Positions 28,169 through 37,286 of a stretch of 42,200 nucleotides of DNA are shown piece by piece. Numbering within the stretch: position 1 is the stretch's first letter; each line of letters starts with the position of its first letter. The notes beneath the pieces are model-generated. The model did not search any database, was not told the origin of the DNA, and was given only the letters and a program-made list of their open reading frames with translations. The position numbers and the translations under genes are program-made. The stretch lies in contig NZ_MECK01000605.1 of assembly GCF_014596465.1 (NCBI RefSeq), positions 1 to 42,200 of the forward strand. Direction: 5' to 3'. This DNA comes from Streptomyces sp. CBMA123 (GTDB lineage Bacteria > Actinomycetota > Actinomycetes > Streptomycetales > Streptomycetaceae).

Positions 28169-29094
28169 GCCCTGTCCGCGACGCGCTCGCCGAGCAGGCC
28201 CTGTGGCCGGACGAGGAGCACGAGGATGAGGAGTACGAAGGCCCAGACGTCCTTCCAGGCGCCGCCCCCGAAGAGGTGCATGCCGGGCAGGTGCTGGATG
28301 TACGCGGTGGCGAGGGTTTCGGCGAGGCCGAGGGCGAGGCCGCCGAGCATGGCGCCGTAGATGTTGCCGATGCCGCCGAGGACGGCGGCGGTGAAGGCCT
28401 TGAGGCCGAGGATGAAGCCCATCCGGAAGTCGATCTGGCCGGTGCGCAGTCCGTAGGCGATGGCGGCGACGGCGGCGAACGCGGCGCCGATGGCGAAGGC
28501 CAGGACGATGATGCGGTCGGTGTCGATGCCCATCAGCTTGGCGGTGTCGGGGTCCTGGCTGGTGGCCTGCATGGCGCGGCCGGAGCGGGTGCGGGTGACG
28601 AACCAGCCGAGGGCGAGCATGCACAGCGGGGCGGCGATGATCAGGAAGATGTCGCTGCGCTGGATGGTGACGGAGCCGAGGCTGAAGGGGTCGCCGGGGA
28701 TCTTGGGGAAGACCCGGGCCTTCTTGGCGTCGGGGTAGAAGGAGAAGACGAGTTGCTGGAGGAAGATGGACAGCCCGATCGCGGTGATCAGCGGGGCGAG
28801 CCGGGGGGCGTTGCGCAGCGGCCGGTAGGCGAAGCGCTCGGCGGCGACGGCGGTGAGGGTGGAGACCAGGATGCCGGCGACCAGCATGAGGGGTAGGGCC
28901 AGCCACAGGGTGGTGCCGCCGGGGAGGGCGAGGTAGGCGGTCAGGGCGCCGAAGCCGCCGACCATGACGATCTCGCCGTGGGCGAAGTTGATGAGCTGGA
29001 CGATGCCGTAGACCATCGTGTAGCCGATCGCGACGAGTCCGTAGAGGGCGCCGAGGATCAGGCCGTTGGCCAGCTGCTGCGGTAGGTCGTGCAC
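28165..29094 (-). CDS. livH: Branched-chain amino acid permease LivH (309 aa)
   Basis: A membrane permease with about eight hydrophobic segments and the LivH pattern: ANGLILGALYGLVAIGYTMVYG at the start, LINFAHGEIVMVGGFGA near residue 35, ERFAYRPLR near 87, MQATSQDPDTAKLMGID near 177, and FTAAVLGGIGNIYGAMLGG near 238. GTG 29094 has GGAGG 8 nt upstream. The gene is 232 nt downstream of the binding-protein gene and overlaps livM by 4 nt. Confidence 0.95.
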   Translation of the reverse strand: MHDLPQQLANGLILGALYGLVAIGYTMVYGIVQLINFAHGEIVMVGGFGALTAYLALPGGTTLWLALPLMLVAGILVSTLTAVAAERFAYRPLRNAPRLAPLITAIGLSIFLQQLVFSFYPDAKKARVFPKIPGDPFSLGSVTIQRSDIFLIIAAPLCMLALGWFVTRTRSGRAMQATSQDPDTAKLMGIDTDRIIVLAFAIGAAFAAVAAIAYGLRTGQIDFRMGFILGLKAFTAAVLGGIGNIYGAMLGGLALGLAETLATAYIQHLPGMHLFGGGAWKDVWAFVLLILVLLVRPQGLLGERVADRA

Positions 29095-29148
29095 CGCTGG
29101 GCCTCCGTAGTGCGTTCGGGGGTGTCCGCGTGGGTGGTGGATGTGGGG

Positions 29149-29181
29149 GCGCGCGGGGGCACTCGTGGCGCCCCCGCGCGC
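29149..29181 (-). terminator. Intercistronic hairpin between binding protein and livH
   Basis: Exact 12-bp G/C arms (29149-29160 and 29170-29181) with a 9-nt loop. Such a hairpin within an ABC operon usually lets only part of the transcripts continue, keeping binding protein in excess over the membrane parts. Confidence 0.65.
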
Positions 29182-29220
29182 GTGCTGTGGTGGGTCGGGA
29201 CCGCGGCTGTGGGATCAGCT

Positions 29221-29332
29221 GTCGAGGGCGTCGGCCGCTGAACTCGCCGGTCCTGGAGGGCGTCCGCCGTGGAGGGCGTCAGCCGTCGGAGGGGTCAGCC
29301 GTGGAGGGCGTCGGCCGTCGGAGGGGTCAGCC
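29221..29332. repeat. 16-bp-period tandem array at the 3' end of the binding-protein gene
   Basis: Seven 16-bp units run from 29221 to 29332 (consensus about GTSGAGGGCGTCAGCC). The last four form two 32-bp copies (29269-29300 and 29301-29332) differing at one base. The final six bases include the last codon and stop codon of the binding-protein gene, so the array started from or invaded the gene end. Its period equals that of the array at 13565. Confidence 0.8.
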
Positions 29333-30568
29333 GTTGAAGGTGCCGGACTTCTCCACGGCCCACTTGCCGTCCTTGACGGTGTAGACGGTGAGCTGCTTGT
29401 TGGTGGTGTCGCCGAACTCGTCGAAGGAGACCTTGCCGGTGACCCCGTCGAAGGAGACCTTCTGGACGGCGTCGCGGACGGTCTTGCGGAGGCCGTCGCC
29501 GGTGGGGAGCTTGCCGTTGTTGTCCTTCGCGACGTTCTTGACGGCCTGGATGATGGCCCAGGCGCTGTCGTAGGAGTAGCCGCCGTAGGTCTCGTAGGCG
29601 TCCTTGTAGCCGGCGGCCTTGTAGTCGGCGATGTACTTCTTGGCGGTGTCGAGGGACTCGACGGGCAGGCCGACGGCGGTGGCGAAGTCGCCCTGGCTCT
29701 TGGGGTTGAGCTTGATGAAGTCGGCGCTCTGGATGCCGTCGCCGCCCATCAGGGGGATGGCGACGCCGGCGTCCTTGAGCTGGAGGGAGAGCGGGCCGGC
29801 GGCCGGGTACTCGCCGCCGTAGTAGACGGCGTCGGCGCCGGAGGCCTTGACCTTGGTGACGATGGCGGAGAAGTCGCGGTCGTCCGGGTTGACGTGCTCC
29901 TCGCCGGCCAGGGTGCCGCCGAGCTTGGTGAACTCGCCCTTGAAGGTGGAGGCGAGGCCGGCGCCGTAGGTCTTCTGGTCGTCGATCAGGAAGACCTTGG
30001 TCTTCTTGGCGTCGTTGTAGAGGAACTGGGCGGCGAAGGGGCCCTGGACGGCGTCGGTGGTGGCGGTGCGGAAGTAGGACTGGAACGGGCGCTTCTTGTC
30101 GCCGCTGGCCCACTTCTCGCCCTGGCTGAGGGCGACGCCGGTGTTGGCGGGGGAGATCTCGGTCAGGGCGGCGTCGTCGAAGATCTGCTGCATCGACTGC
30201 GCCACGCTGGAGTTGAGCGGGCCGACGACGCCGAGCACCTTGGAGTCGCTGACCAGCTGGGTGGCGTTCTGCTGGCCGGGGGCGGGCTTGGCGGTGTCGT
30301 CGAGGGCCTTGACCTCGAACTTGACGCCGGGGACCTCGTTGTTGGCGTTGGCGTTCTTGACGGCGAGGTCGACGGAGTTGCGGATGCCGAGGCCGAGGGC
30401 GGAGAGGTCGCCGGTGAGCGGGGCGTCGACGCCGATGACGACGGTGGTGGAGGCGTTGTTGTTGTTGCCGGCGTTGTCGCCGGACTTCCCGCCGCGGGAG
30501 CCGCAGGCGGTGAGGCTGAGGGCGCCGATCACGGCAATGCTCACGACAACGGCTGAACGATGACGCAC
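29327..30568 (-). CDS. Branched-chain amino acid-binding lipoprotein (413 aa)
   Basis: Signal peptide with lipobox LTAC and acceptor C22, then a Gly/Asn-rich spacer (NNNNAS) and a Peripla_BP_6 two-lobed domain (VIGVDAPLTGDLSALG, VVGPLNSSVAQSM, FLIDDQKTYGAGLASTF, YYGGEYPAAGPLSLQL, YSYDSAWAIIQAV). It captures branched-chain amino acids or related compounds outside the membrane for LivHMGF. GTG 30568 has GAAGGGG upstream. It is the first gene of the operon and is separated from livH by a hairpin and a repeat array. A possible promoter (GAGACA, 17 nt, TAACAA) lies at 30751-30723 on the minus strand. Confidence 0.94.
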   Translation of the reverse strand: MRHRSAVVVSIAVIGALSLTACGSRGGKSGDNAGNNNNASTTVVIGVDAPLTGDLSALGLGIRNSVDLAVKNANANNEVPGVKFEVKALDDTAKPAPGQQNATQLVSDSKVLGVVGPLNSSVAQSMQQIFDDAALTEISPANTGVALSQGEKWASGDKKRPFQSYFRTATTDAVQGPFAAQFLYNDAKKTKVFLIDDQKTYGAGLASTFKGEFTKLGGTLAGEEHVNPDDRDFSAIVTKVKASGADAVYYGGEYPAAGPLSLQLKDAGVAIPLMGGDGIQSADFIKLNPKSQGDFATAVGLPVESLDTAKKYIADYKAAGYKDAYETYGGYSYDSAWAIIQAVKNVAKDNNGKLPTGDGLRKTVRDAVQKVSFDGVTGKVSFDEFGDTTNKQLTVYTVKDGKWAVEKSGTFNG

Positions 30569-31148
30569 GAGGGTCCCCTTCGGTTCAGGAGGCGCCCGCG
30601 CCTGAGTGGCGGGAGCCGGGGTGCGCGGAGGGCCTGGCCCAATCCGGATGGCGCGGTGACTGGCCGTGACTCTAGATGCCGTTGGGCGGCTCGGGCAGTG
30701 GTGCGAGCAGGCTGTGATTCTCTTGTTATGAGCACACGGAGCAATTGTCTCAGCATGTGGAAGTTCTGGCTCGACCGATCCTGAACTCCCCTGCGTTTAC
30801 TTGCTGGTAGGAGGATGTAAGGGCCAGAAATGCGGGTTGCAGCTGGCACGGTCGATAATCGGACACTGTCGTCCGGTGCGCTGCTTTCGACCGTGAACGT
30901 CCGCATTTCGGACGCGGAGGGCGCGGCGAAGGGGCTCCGGGGCGCTCTGGGGCGCGGAACCGCCGCTTGCGTGGATTTCCTGCCTGTTACGCAGCGTTAC
31001 AGGCGCGAGGGGCGTGCCGATCGCACCCGGGCATGTCGACGCCCCCTTGTCCAGACCAACGCCTGCCCAGGGGGGCGGAAGGTCAAACAAGGGGGCGGAA
31101 AAGGGACTTGATGTTCCTGTCGGTGAACTGGCCCTATCGGGGCGTCCG
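30569..31148. other. Long intergenic region with nested hairpins, possible structured RNA
   Basis: These 580 nt separate the binding-protein gene from the thioesterase gene. An open frame from ATG 30830 (93 codons, AAGGG 6 nt upstream) has weaker third-position G/C than neighbours, so I do not call it. 30847-30855 (CACGGTCGA) pairs exactly with 30887-30895 and encloses a second stem, CGGAC/GTCCG; a third stem, CGTCCG/CGGACG, follows at 30898-30914. AGGAGG at 30809 abuts ATG-TAA. 30983-31003 is an imperfect palindrome around CTGTTACGCAGCGTTACAG. Confidence 0.35.
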
Positions 31149-31646
31149 TTACAGGTCGCGCAGCATGCAGGTCAGCCGGCAGCTGGTGACCCGCTTGCCG
31201 GTGTCGTCGGTGATCGCGATCTCGTACGTGGCGGCCGTACGGCCCTTGAACACCGCCGTCGCCACCCCGGTGACCAGGCCGGAGGTGGCCGAGCGGTGGT
31301 GGGTGGCGTTGAGGTCCACGCCCACCGCGTACCGGCCCGGACCGGCGTGCAACATCGCGCCGATCGAGCCGAGCGTCTCGGCCAGCGCCGCCGACGCGCC
31401 GCCGTGCAGCAGTCCGTACGGCTGCTGGTTGCCGTCCACCGGCATGGTGCCGACCACGCGGTCGCCGGAGGCCTCGACGATCCGGATGCCGAGCTTCTCG
31501 CCGAGGTGGCCGCCGGAGAAGGTCTCCGGGTTCACCCCGAGCTTGGCGAAGTGGTCCAGCACGTCCTGCGGGACCTTCAGGACGGCAGCCTCGTCGGGGG
31601 CGGTGCCGGGGGCGGTGGGGGCGGTGTCGGGGGCCGCGTCGGTCAT
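31149..31646 (-). CDS. Hotdog-fold (PaaI/YbdB-type) thioesterase (165 aa)
   Basis: A small acyl-CoA thioesterase of the PaaI group. The hotdog domain covers residues 35-163, with the signature QPYGLLHGGASAALAETLGSIGA near residue 75 (HGG and the acidic residue in AET being the catalytic elements), then GVDLNATHHRSA and the YEIAITDDTGKRVTSCRLT strand. The first 22 residues are Ala/Pro/Thr-rich. GCAGGAG lies 8 nt before ATG 31646. It is divergent from polA, an arrangement I recall as conserved in Streptomyces. Substrate is unknown. Confidence 0.93.
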   Translation of the reverse strand: MTDAAPDTAPTAPGTAPDEAAVLKVPQDVLDHFAKLGVNPETFSGGHLGEKLGIRIVEASGDRVVGTMPVDGNQQPYGLLHGGASAALAETLGSIGAMLHAGPGRYAVGVDLNATHHRSATSGLVTGVATAVFKGRTAATYEIAITDDTGKRVTSCRLTCMLRDL

Positions 31647-31816
31647 CGGGGGAACTCCTGCCGCTCGGGGGTGTCACGTCGTCGTGCTGCCTGTGATCGT
31701 ACGACCGTCCTACTCGCTGGTAGCAGGCCCCGCGGGACCGGCGCGGCGCCCCTTTTGTCGGTGCCGGGCCATAGGATCGGGGACCGGTAGTGGAATCGGC
31801 AGGAACGGACGTTGAC

Positions 31817-34582
31817 GTGGCTACGCAGAGTACGGACAAGGGCGCGACGGGTGGCGGCGGGGCCGGCCCGCGGCCCCGGCTGATGCTGCTCGACGGGCAC
31901 TCGATGGCCTACCGGGCCTTCTACGCCCTGCCCGTGGAGAACTTCAACACCTCCACCGGCCAGCCCACCAACGCGGTCTACGGCTTCGCCTCGATGCTCG
32001 CCAACACCGTCCGGGACGAACAGCCCACCCACCTCGCCGTCGCCTTCGACCTCTCCCGGCAGACCTTCCGCTCCGCCGAGTTCCCCGACTACAAGGCCAA
32101 CCGCGCCAAGACGCCGGACGAGTTCCGCAGCCAGATCGGCCTGATCGGCGAACTGCTCGACGCCATGAACATCCCCCGGATGACGGTCGAGGGCTTCGAG
32201 GCCGACGACATCATCGCCACCCTGGCCACCGCCGCCGAGGCGGCCGGCTACGACGTCGACATCGTCACCGGCGACCGCGACTCGCTCCAGCTGGTCACCG
32301 ACCACGTCACCGTGCTCTACCCGACCAAGGGCGTCTCCGAACTCACCCGCTTCACCCCGGAGAAGGTCGCCGAGAAGTACGGCGTCACCCCGCGCCAGTA
32401 CCCCGACCTCGCGGCCCTGCGCGGCGACCCGTCCGACAACCTGCCCGGCATCCCCGGCGTCGGCGAGAAGACCGCCGCCAAGTGGGTCAACCAGTTCGGC
32501 TCCTTCGACGAACTCGTCGCCCGCGCCGACGAGGTGAAGGGCAAGATCGGCGAGAAGCTGCGCGACAACCTCGACTCGGTCAAGCGCAACCGGGTGCTCA
32601 CCGAGCTGGTCCGCGACGTCGAACTCCCGCTGGGCGTCCCCGACCTGGCCCGCCAGTCCTTCGACAAGGCGGCCGTCGGCACCCTGATGGAGTCGCTGGA
32701 GTTCCGCAACGCCAACTTCCGCGACCGGGTCTTCGGCATCGATCCGTCGGACTCGGAGGCCGCCGAGGCCGAACTCGCCCCCGGCGTCGAGGTCGACGGC
32801 GAACTGCTCACCGACCCGGGCACGCTCGCCGCCTGGCTGCGCGAGCACGCCGCCGACGGCAAGGCGCCGGTCGCGCTGGCCGCCGTCTACCAGTGGGCCC
32901 TCGGTGCCGGTGAGGTCACCGAAGTCGCCCTGGCCGCCGGGGAGTCGGCCGCCTGGTTCGACCCGGCGCTGCTCGCCGAGCAGGACGAGCAGGCCTTCGC
33001 CGGCTGGCTCGCCGACCCGGCCGCCCCCAAGGCCCTGCACATCGCCAAGCAGGTCATGCGCGCCTTCGCCGAGCGCGGCTGGACCATCGCCGGAGTCGTC
33101 GCCGACACCGCGCTCGCCGCCTACCTGGAGAAGCCCGGCCGCCGCACCTTCACCCTGGAGGTGCTCGCCGAGGAGTACCTGGCCCGCTCCCTCACCCCCG
33201 CCGCCCCGGCCGCCGAGAGCGGCCAACTCGCCTTCGACGCCCCCGAGGAGGACGGCGTCGACGCCGAGGCCGCGCGCGCCCAGGCACTCATGCTCCAGGC
33301 CCGCGCCGTGCTCGACCTCGCCGCGCTCTTCGACACCCGCCTCGCCGAAGTCGGCGCCGCCGGGCTGCTGCACGACATGGAACTGCCCATCGCCGCCCTG
33401 CTCGCCCGGATGGAGCGCTACGGCATCGCCGCCGACCGCGACTGGCTCACCCGGCTCGAAGCCCAGTTCGCCGCCGAGATCCAGCGCTGCGTCGAGGAGG
33501 CCCACGCCGCCGCCGGGCGCGAGTTCAACCTCGGCTCGCCCAAGCAGCTCCAGGAGATCCTCTTCGGCGAACTCGCCCTCCCCAAGACCAAGAAGATCAA
33601 GACCGGTTACACGACGGATGCCGACGCCCTGACCTGGCTCGCCACCCAGACCGACAACGAACTGCCGGTCATCCTGCTGCGCCACCGCGACCAGGCCAAG
33701 CTGCGCACCACCGTCGAAGGCCTGCTCAAGACCGTCTCGCCGCAGGGCCGGATCCACACCACCTTCAACCAGATGGTCGCCGCCACCGGCCGGCTCTCCT
33801 CGCAGGACCCCAACCTGCAGAACATCCCGGTCCGGACGGAAGAGGGCCGCGCCATCCGCCGCGCCTTCGTCGTGGGCGCCGGCTACGAGTCGCTGCTCAC
33901 CGCCGACTACTCGCAGATCGAACTGCGGATCATGGCGCACCTGTCCGAGGACGAGGCCCTGCTCGAGGCCTTCGCCTCCGGCGAGGACCTCCACACCACC
34001 GTCGCCTCCCAGGTCTTCGAGGTCCCCGGCGCCGCCGTCGACGCCGAGATGCGGCGCAAGATCAAGGCGATGTCCTACGGCCTCGCCTACGGCCTCTCCG
34101 CGTACGGGCTCTCGCAGCAGCTCAACATCAAGCCCGCCGAGGCCCAGGGCCTGATGGACACCTACTTCGAGCGCTTCGGCGGCGTCCGCGACTACCTGCA
34201 CCGGGTCGTCGAGGAAGCCCGCGCCACCGGCTACACCGAGACCCTGCTCGGCCGCCGCCGCTACCTCCCGGACCTCAACAGCGACAACCGCCAGCGCCGC
34301 GAGATGGCCGAGCGGATGGCGCTCAACGCGCCGATCCAGGGCTCGGCCGCCGACATCGTCAAGATCGCCATGCTGCGGGTCGACGACGCGCTGCGCGCCG
34401 CCGGGCTCGCCTCCCGGATGCTGCTCCAGGTGCACGACGAAATCGTGCTGGAACTGGCCCCCGGCGAGCGCGAACCGGTCGAGGCGATCGTCCGCGAGCA
34501 GATGGCCGGCGCCTACCCGCTGCGCGCCCCGCTGGACGTCTCCGTCGGCGTCGGGGCCGACTGGGAGGCCGCCGCGCACTGA
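31817..34582 (+). CDS. polA: DNA polymerase I (921 aa)
   Basis: PolA fills gaps and removes RNA primers in replication and repair. Residues 17-300 form the 5'-3' exonuclease/flap domain (LMLLDGHSMAYRAF, TGDRDSLQL, DNLPGIPGVGEKTA). Residues 310-510 correspond to the proofreading domain without its acidic residues, as is usual in actinobacteria. Residues 530-921 are the polymerase with motif A at D697 (DYSQIELR), the O-helix MRRKIKAMSYGLAYGLS, and motif C H873-D874-E875. GTG 31817 gives the family N-terminus and has AGGAAC 10 nt upstream; GTG 31790 in frame lies just 12 nt after a TAGGAT -10-like element and would be almost leaderless. Confidence 0.97.
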   Translation: MATQSTDKGATGGGGAGPRPRLMLLDGHSMAYRAFYALPVENFNTSTGQPTNAVYGFASMLANTVRDEQPTHLAVAFDLSRQTFRSAEFPDYKANRAKTPDEFRSQIGLIGELLDAMNIPRMTVEGFEADDIIATLATAAEAAGYDVDIVTGDRDSLQLVTDHVTVLYPTKGVSELTRFTPEKVAEKYGVTPRQYPDLAALRGDPSDNLPGIPGVGEKTAAKWVNQFGSFDELVARADEVKGKIGEKLRDNLDSVKRNRVLTELVRDVELPLGVPDLARQSFDKAAVGTLMESLEFRNANFRDRVFGIDPSDSEAAEAELAPGVEVDGELLTDPGTLAAWLREHAADGKAPVALAAVYQWALGAGEVTEVALAAGESAAWFDPALLAEQDEQAFAGWLADPAAPKALHIAKQVMRAFAERGWTIAGVVADTALAAYLEKPGRRTFTLEVLAEEYLARSLTPAAPAAESGQLAFDAPEEDGVDAEAARAQALMLQARAVLDLAALFDTRLAEVGAAGLLHDMELPIAALLARMERYGIAADRDWLTRLEAQFAAEIQRCVEEAHAAAGREFNLGSPKQLQEILFGELALPKTKKIKTGYTTDADALTWLATQTDNELPVILLRHRDQAKLRTTVEGLLKTVSPQGRIHTTFNQMVAATGRLSSQDPNLQNIPVRTEEGRAIRRAFVVGAGYESLLTADYSQIELRIMAHLSEDEALLEAFASGEDLHTTVASQVFEVPGAAVDAEMRRKIKAMSYGLAYGLSAYGLSQQLNIKPAEAQGLMDTYFERFGGVRDYLHRVVEEARATGYTETLLGRRRYLPDLNSDNRQRREMAERMALNAPIQGSAADIVKIAMLRVDDALRAAGLASRMLLQVHDEIVLELAPGEREPVEAIVREQMAGAYPLRAPLDVSVGVGADWEAAAH

Positions 34583-34617
34583 CGCGGTGCGCCGCTGACG
34601 ACGACGGGCTGCTGACG

Positions 34618-34656
34618 GCGGCGGGCCCGGGCACGTGGGGTGTCCGGGCCCGCCGC
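34618..34656 (+). terminator. Terminator of polA
   Basis: A stem of 13 exact plus 3 inner pairs (34618-34633 with 34641-34656) lies 35 nt after the polA stop. Confidence 0.8.
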
Positions 34657-34743
34657 TACGATCCGGCGGTCCGTCCTCGACGGGCCCGGACCCACGCGTG
34701 GCCGGGGGCCGGACCAGCGGCAGGGTCCGGCCGCCCGCGGGTG

Positions 34744-37218
34744 TCAGCCGCGCAGGCGGGTGGTCCGGAGTGCCGGGGAGGCCTTGATCTCGGCCTCGGT
34801 GAAGCGTTCCGTCACCCACTGCTTGCGCGAGAACAGCTCGGTCTGGTCGGTGTAGTGCGGCGACGCGGGGTTGACGGACTCGCCGTAGGTGAGCACCGTC
34901 CGGGTGCGCGGGCCCTGCGGGGTCAGCTCGGTGGCCATGATGAAGCTGGAGCCGCGCGCGCCGGTGCCGGTCTGCGGCAGGCTACCGCCGGTGGTGCCCG
35001 AATTCGGGCCTGCGGTCACGACGTTGAAGCAGCCGACGCCGCCGTCGCAGCCGTGCAGCGGGATGCCCGCCCAGCGCTGGACGTCGCCCATGGTGGCGTC
35101 CAGCCTGGTGCCGTCCGTGCCGAGCTTCCGTACCGCGTCCGCCAGGGCCCGTCGGACGTCGGGGCTGTCACCGTTGAGGCCGCGCGGGGTGGTGAGCGGC
35201 TGGGCCGGGTCGAACGGGACCCGCCAGACGGGGTTCCGGCCGTGCAGGCCGAAGTCGAACGCCTGCCACAGCACGGCGCCGTGGCCGGTGCCGTCGGTCC
35301 GGGTGTTCCAGGCCGCCAGGACGTCGCAGGCCCGGCTCACGTCCACCCGGCTGCCGTCCCCGGCGGTGAGCACCGGGTTGGCCCGGCACATCGCGACGGC
35401 GTCGTCCCGGCCGAGCTCGGCGTCCTGGTCGCGGTCGCCGAACATCGTGGCCTGCAGGGTGGACAGGGTGAAGCCCGGCGTGCCGAGCCCGTCCGTGCCG
35501 TCCCGGCGATCGGCGATCATCCGCAGGCCGAGCTGGGCGCGGGAGCCCAGCCGGGGGTCCGTGCCGTAGATGCCCGGGTAACCGGCCAGCGGGGCCGCGG
35601 TGTTGGTGAGGTGCGGGTTGTTGTTGGAGTTGGCGACGTAGTCGGTCCGGCTGAGCTTCGGGTGAGCGGCCGGGCCGAACAGGCCGGGGACGACGGCGTC
35701 CGGGTCGGTGCCCCAGTCGCAGGAGGTGGTGGAGCCGTCCAGGATCGCCGGCAGGTCGTGGGCCGGGACGACCGTGCACCGCGCGAGCTGCGCGTCCGTG
35801 AGGTGGGGGACGGCGGAGGAGTCGGTGAAGTACGTCCCGCCGCTGACGTCCGAGGCGAAGGTGTAGCTCCACGGCACGCCCTGGTAGGTGTCCTGCGCCC
35901 GCTTCAGCTCGGCCAGGCTCTGCGAGCGGTCCATCGCCAGCCACTCGCTCATCGAGCGAAGGTTGTCGGCGTTGGCGTCGCGGAAGGCGTAGGCGTACGT
36001 GTCCGTCCAGGGGAGGCCCGCCTCCTGGTCGGCCAGCACCGGGCCGTAGCGGGAGGTGTGGATCGTACGGGTGACGGTGGACAGGCTCCCGTCGGCGCCC
36101 CGGACGGTGACCGGGACCTCCTGGCGGCCCATCTTCTCGGCCTTGCCGTCGACCAGGTAGCTGGTCGGGTCGCCGGGCGCGAGCGTGAGCCGGTAGACGG
36201 ACGCGTGGTCGGCGTAGCTCGTCGTCGCGGTGAAGGCCAGGTCGCGGGTGTGGCCGATCTCCACGACCGGGGTGCCGTAGAGCGCGGCGCCGGAGACGTC
36301 CAGCACGCCCGGGATGGTGAGCTGCACCTGGTAGAAGCGGTGGTCGCCGACCCATGGGAGGTGCGGGTTGGCCAGCAGCATGCCGTGCCCGTCGGCGGTG
36401 GCGTCGCGGCCGAGGGCCCAGGCGTTGCTGCCGAGGTCGCGGCCGTTCTCGGTACCGTCGGGCGGGAGCTTCACGGTGCGCGCGGCGGCCGGCGCTGGGC
36501 TTGCCGGGCTTGCTGGGCTTGCTGGGCTTGCAGGGCTTGCTGGGGTGGCGCCCGGGGTGGTGCCCGGGGTGGTGCCCGGTGGGGCGGCGGTGGCGATGGC
36601 GTCCTGGGCGTCACCGATGCCGGCGTTTCCGTTGACCTCGTAGATCAGGTTCCAGATGTCCTCGGTGGTGATCGCCCCCACCCACTTCTGGCCCCGGCAG
36701 CTCGCGTCGGGCAGGTCGTTCACACCGGTGTCGTGCAGGTAGCGGTTGTAGCCGGCCGCGTAGCCCTCGACGATCCTGCGCAGGTCGTCGGTGGGGCCGA
36801 TCGGGGCCGCCTGGTCGAGCAGCTTCCGGACGGTGCCGGAACGCGCCAGGCCCTGGTGGTAGGTGTCGCTGGCGAGGTTCGCCCCGCCGCCCGGGGTCTT
36901 CGCGTCCGGGCCGAACCAGCGCGACCGCTCCCCGCGCAGCGTCACGACCTGGTCGGCGAGTTGGCACAGGTTGTCCTGGGCGAAGGCGTAGCCGTACCCG
37001 TAGCCGAGACCGCGGAAGTCGTGCGCGAGGACGTGCGGGATGCCGTACTCGGTGCGCCGGATCTGTGCCGAGTAGCCGTCCGGGCCGGCGAGTTCGGAGT
37101 CGGCGGCGGCGGCGACGGCCGAGCCGGGCAGCAGTGCGGCGGTGACCGAGGCCAGCGCGAGCGCGGCCAGGCCGGTGGCGAATCTCCTGGGCCGGGAGGG
37201 GAGGTGACGTGTGGTCAT
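34744..37218 (-). CDS. Secreted penicillin-acylase-family Ntn hydrolase (824 aa)
   Basis: Signal peptide at residues 1-38 (RPRRF start, Ala-rich core, AVAAAA). The proenzyme has an alpha-chain segment (about 45-205), a linker, and a beta chain that begins at the nucleophile S264 in RDLG-SNAW, followed by LLANPHLPW. This layout and the SNA motif match aculeacin A acylase, cyclic lipopeptide deacylases and the AHL acylase AhlM, which cleave long acyl chains from amides. The linker (about 215-250) contains GTTPGTTP and five ASP repeats, longer and more regular than needed. AGGGTGAG precedes ATG 37218. The true substrate (lipopeptide, AHL or penicillin) cannot be read. A 28-bp palindrome lies 69 nt upstream of the start. 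Confidence 0.93.
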   Translation of the reverse strand: MTTRHLPSRPRRFATGLAALALASVTAALLPGSAVAAAADSELAGPDGYSAQIRRTEYGIPHVLAHDFRGLGYGYGYAFAQDNLCQLADQVVTLRGERSRWFGPDAKTPGGGANLASDTYHQGLARSGTVRKLLDQAAPIGPTDDLRRIVEGYAAGYNRYLHDTGVNDLPDASCRGQKWVGAITTEDIWNLIYEVNGNAGIGDAQDAIATAAPPGTTPGTTPGATPASPASPASPASPASPAPAAARTVKLPPDGTENGRDLGSNAWALGRDATADGHGMLLANPHLPWVGDHRFYQVQLTIPGVLDVSGAALYGTPVVEIGHTRDLAFTATTSYADHASVYRLTLAPGDPTSYLVDGKAEKMGRQEVPVTVRGADGSLSTVTRTIHTSRYGPVLADQEAGLPWTDTYAYAFRDANADNLRSMSEWLAMDRSQSLAELKRAQDTYQGVPWSYTFASDVSGGTYFTDSSAVPHLTDAQLARCTVVPAHDLPAILDGSTTSCDWGTDPDAVVPGLFGPAAHPKLSRTDYVANSNNNPHLTNTAAPLAGYPGIYGTDPRLGSRAQLGLRMIADRRDGTDGLGTPGFTLSTLQATMFGDRDQDAELGRDDAVAMCRANPVLTAGDGSRVDVSRACDVLAAWNTRTDGTGHGAVLWQAFDFGLHGRNPVWRVPFDPAQPLTTPRGLNGDSPDVRRALADAVRKLGTDGTRLDATMGDVQRWAGIPLHGCDGGVGCFNVVTAGPNSGTTGGSLPQTGTGARGSSFIMATELTPQGPRTRTVLTYGESVNPASPHYTDQTELFSRKQWVTERFTEAEIKASPALRTTRLRG

Positions 37219-37286
37219 GTGCTCACCCTGTCGCGCCCGCGCCCGCGCGACATCGGCTCGGCGATGCATCCTCCTCGGCGGCTCAT

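Noticed and set aside
29221..29332. CRISPR-like array
   Set aside because: Units are contiguous with no unique spacers and no cas genes are nearby; it is a plain tandem repeat.
30830..31111. 93-codon open frame upstream of the thioesterase's 3' end
   Set aside because: Third-position G/C is clearly lower than in real neighbours, no family similarity is visible, and it overlaps strong RNA stems.
31643..34819. Long minus-strand frame opposite polA
   Set aside because: Same GC-driven shadow effect; no family motif, while polA is complete on the + strand.
34744..37218. Part of a beta-lactam biosynthetic cluster
   Set aside because: The acylase stands alone; no synthetase, cyclase or transporter of such a cluster is nearby, and its motif is closer to lipopeptide/AHL acylases.
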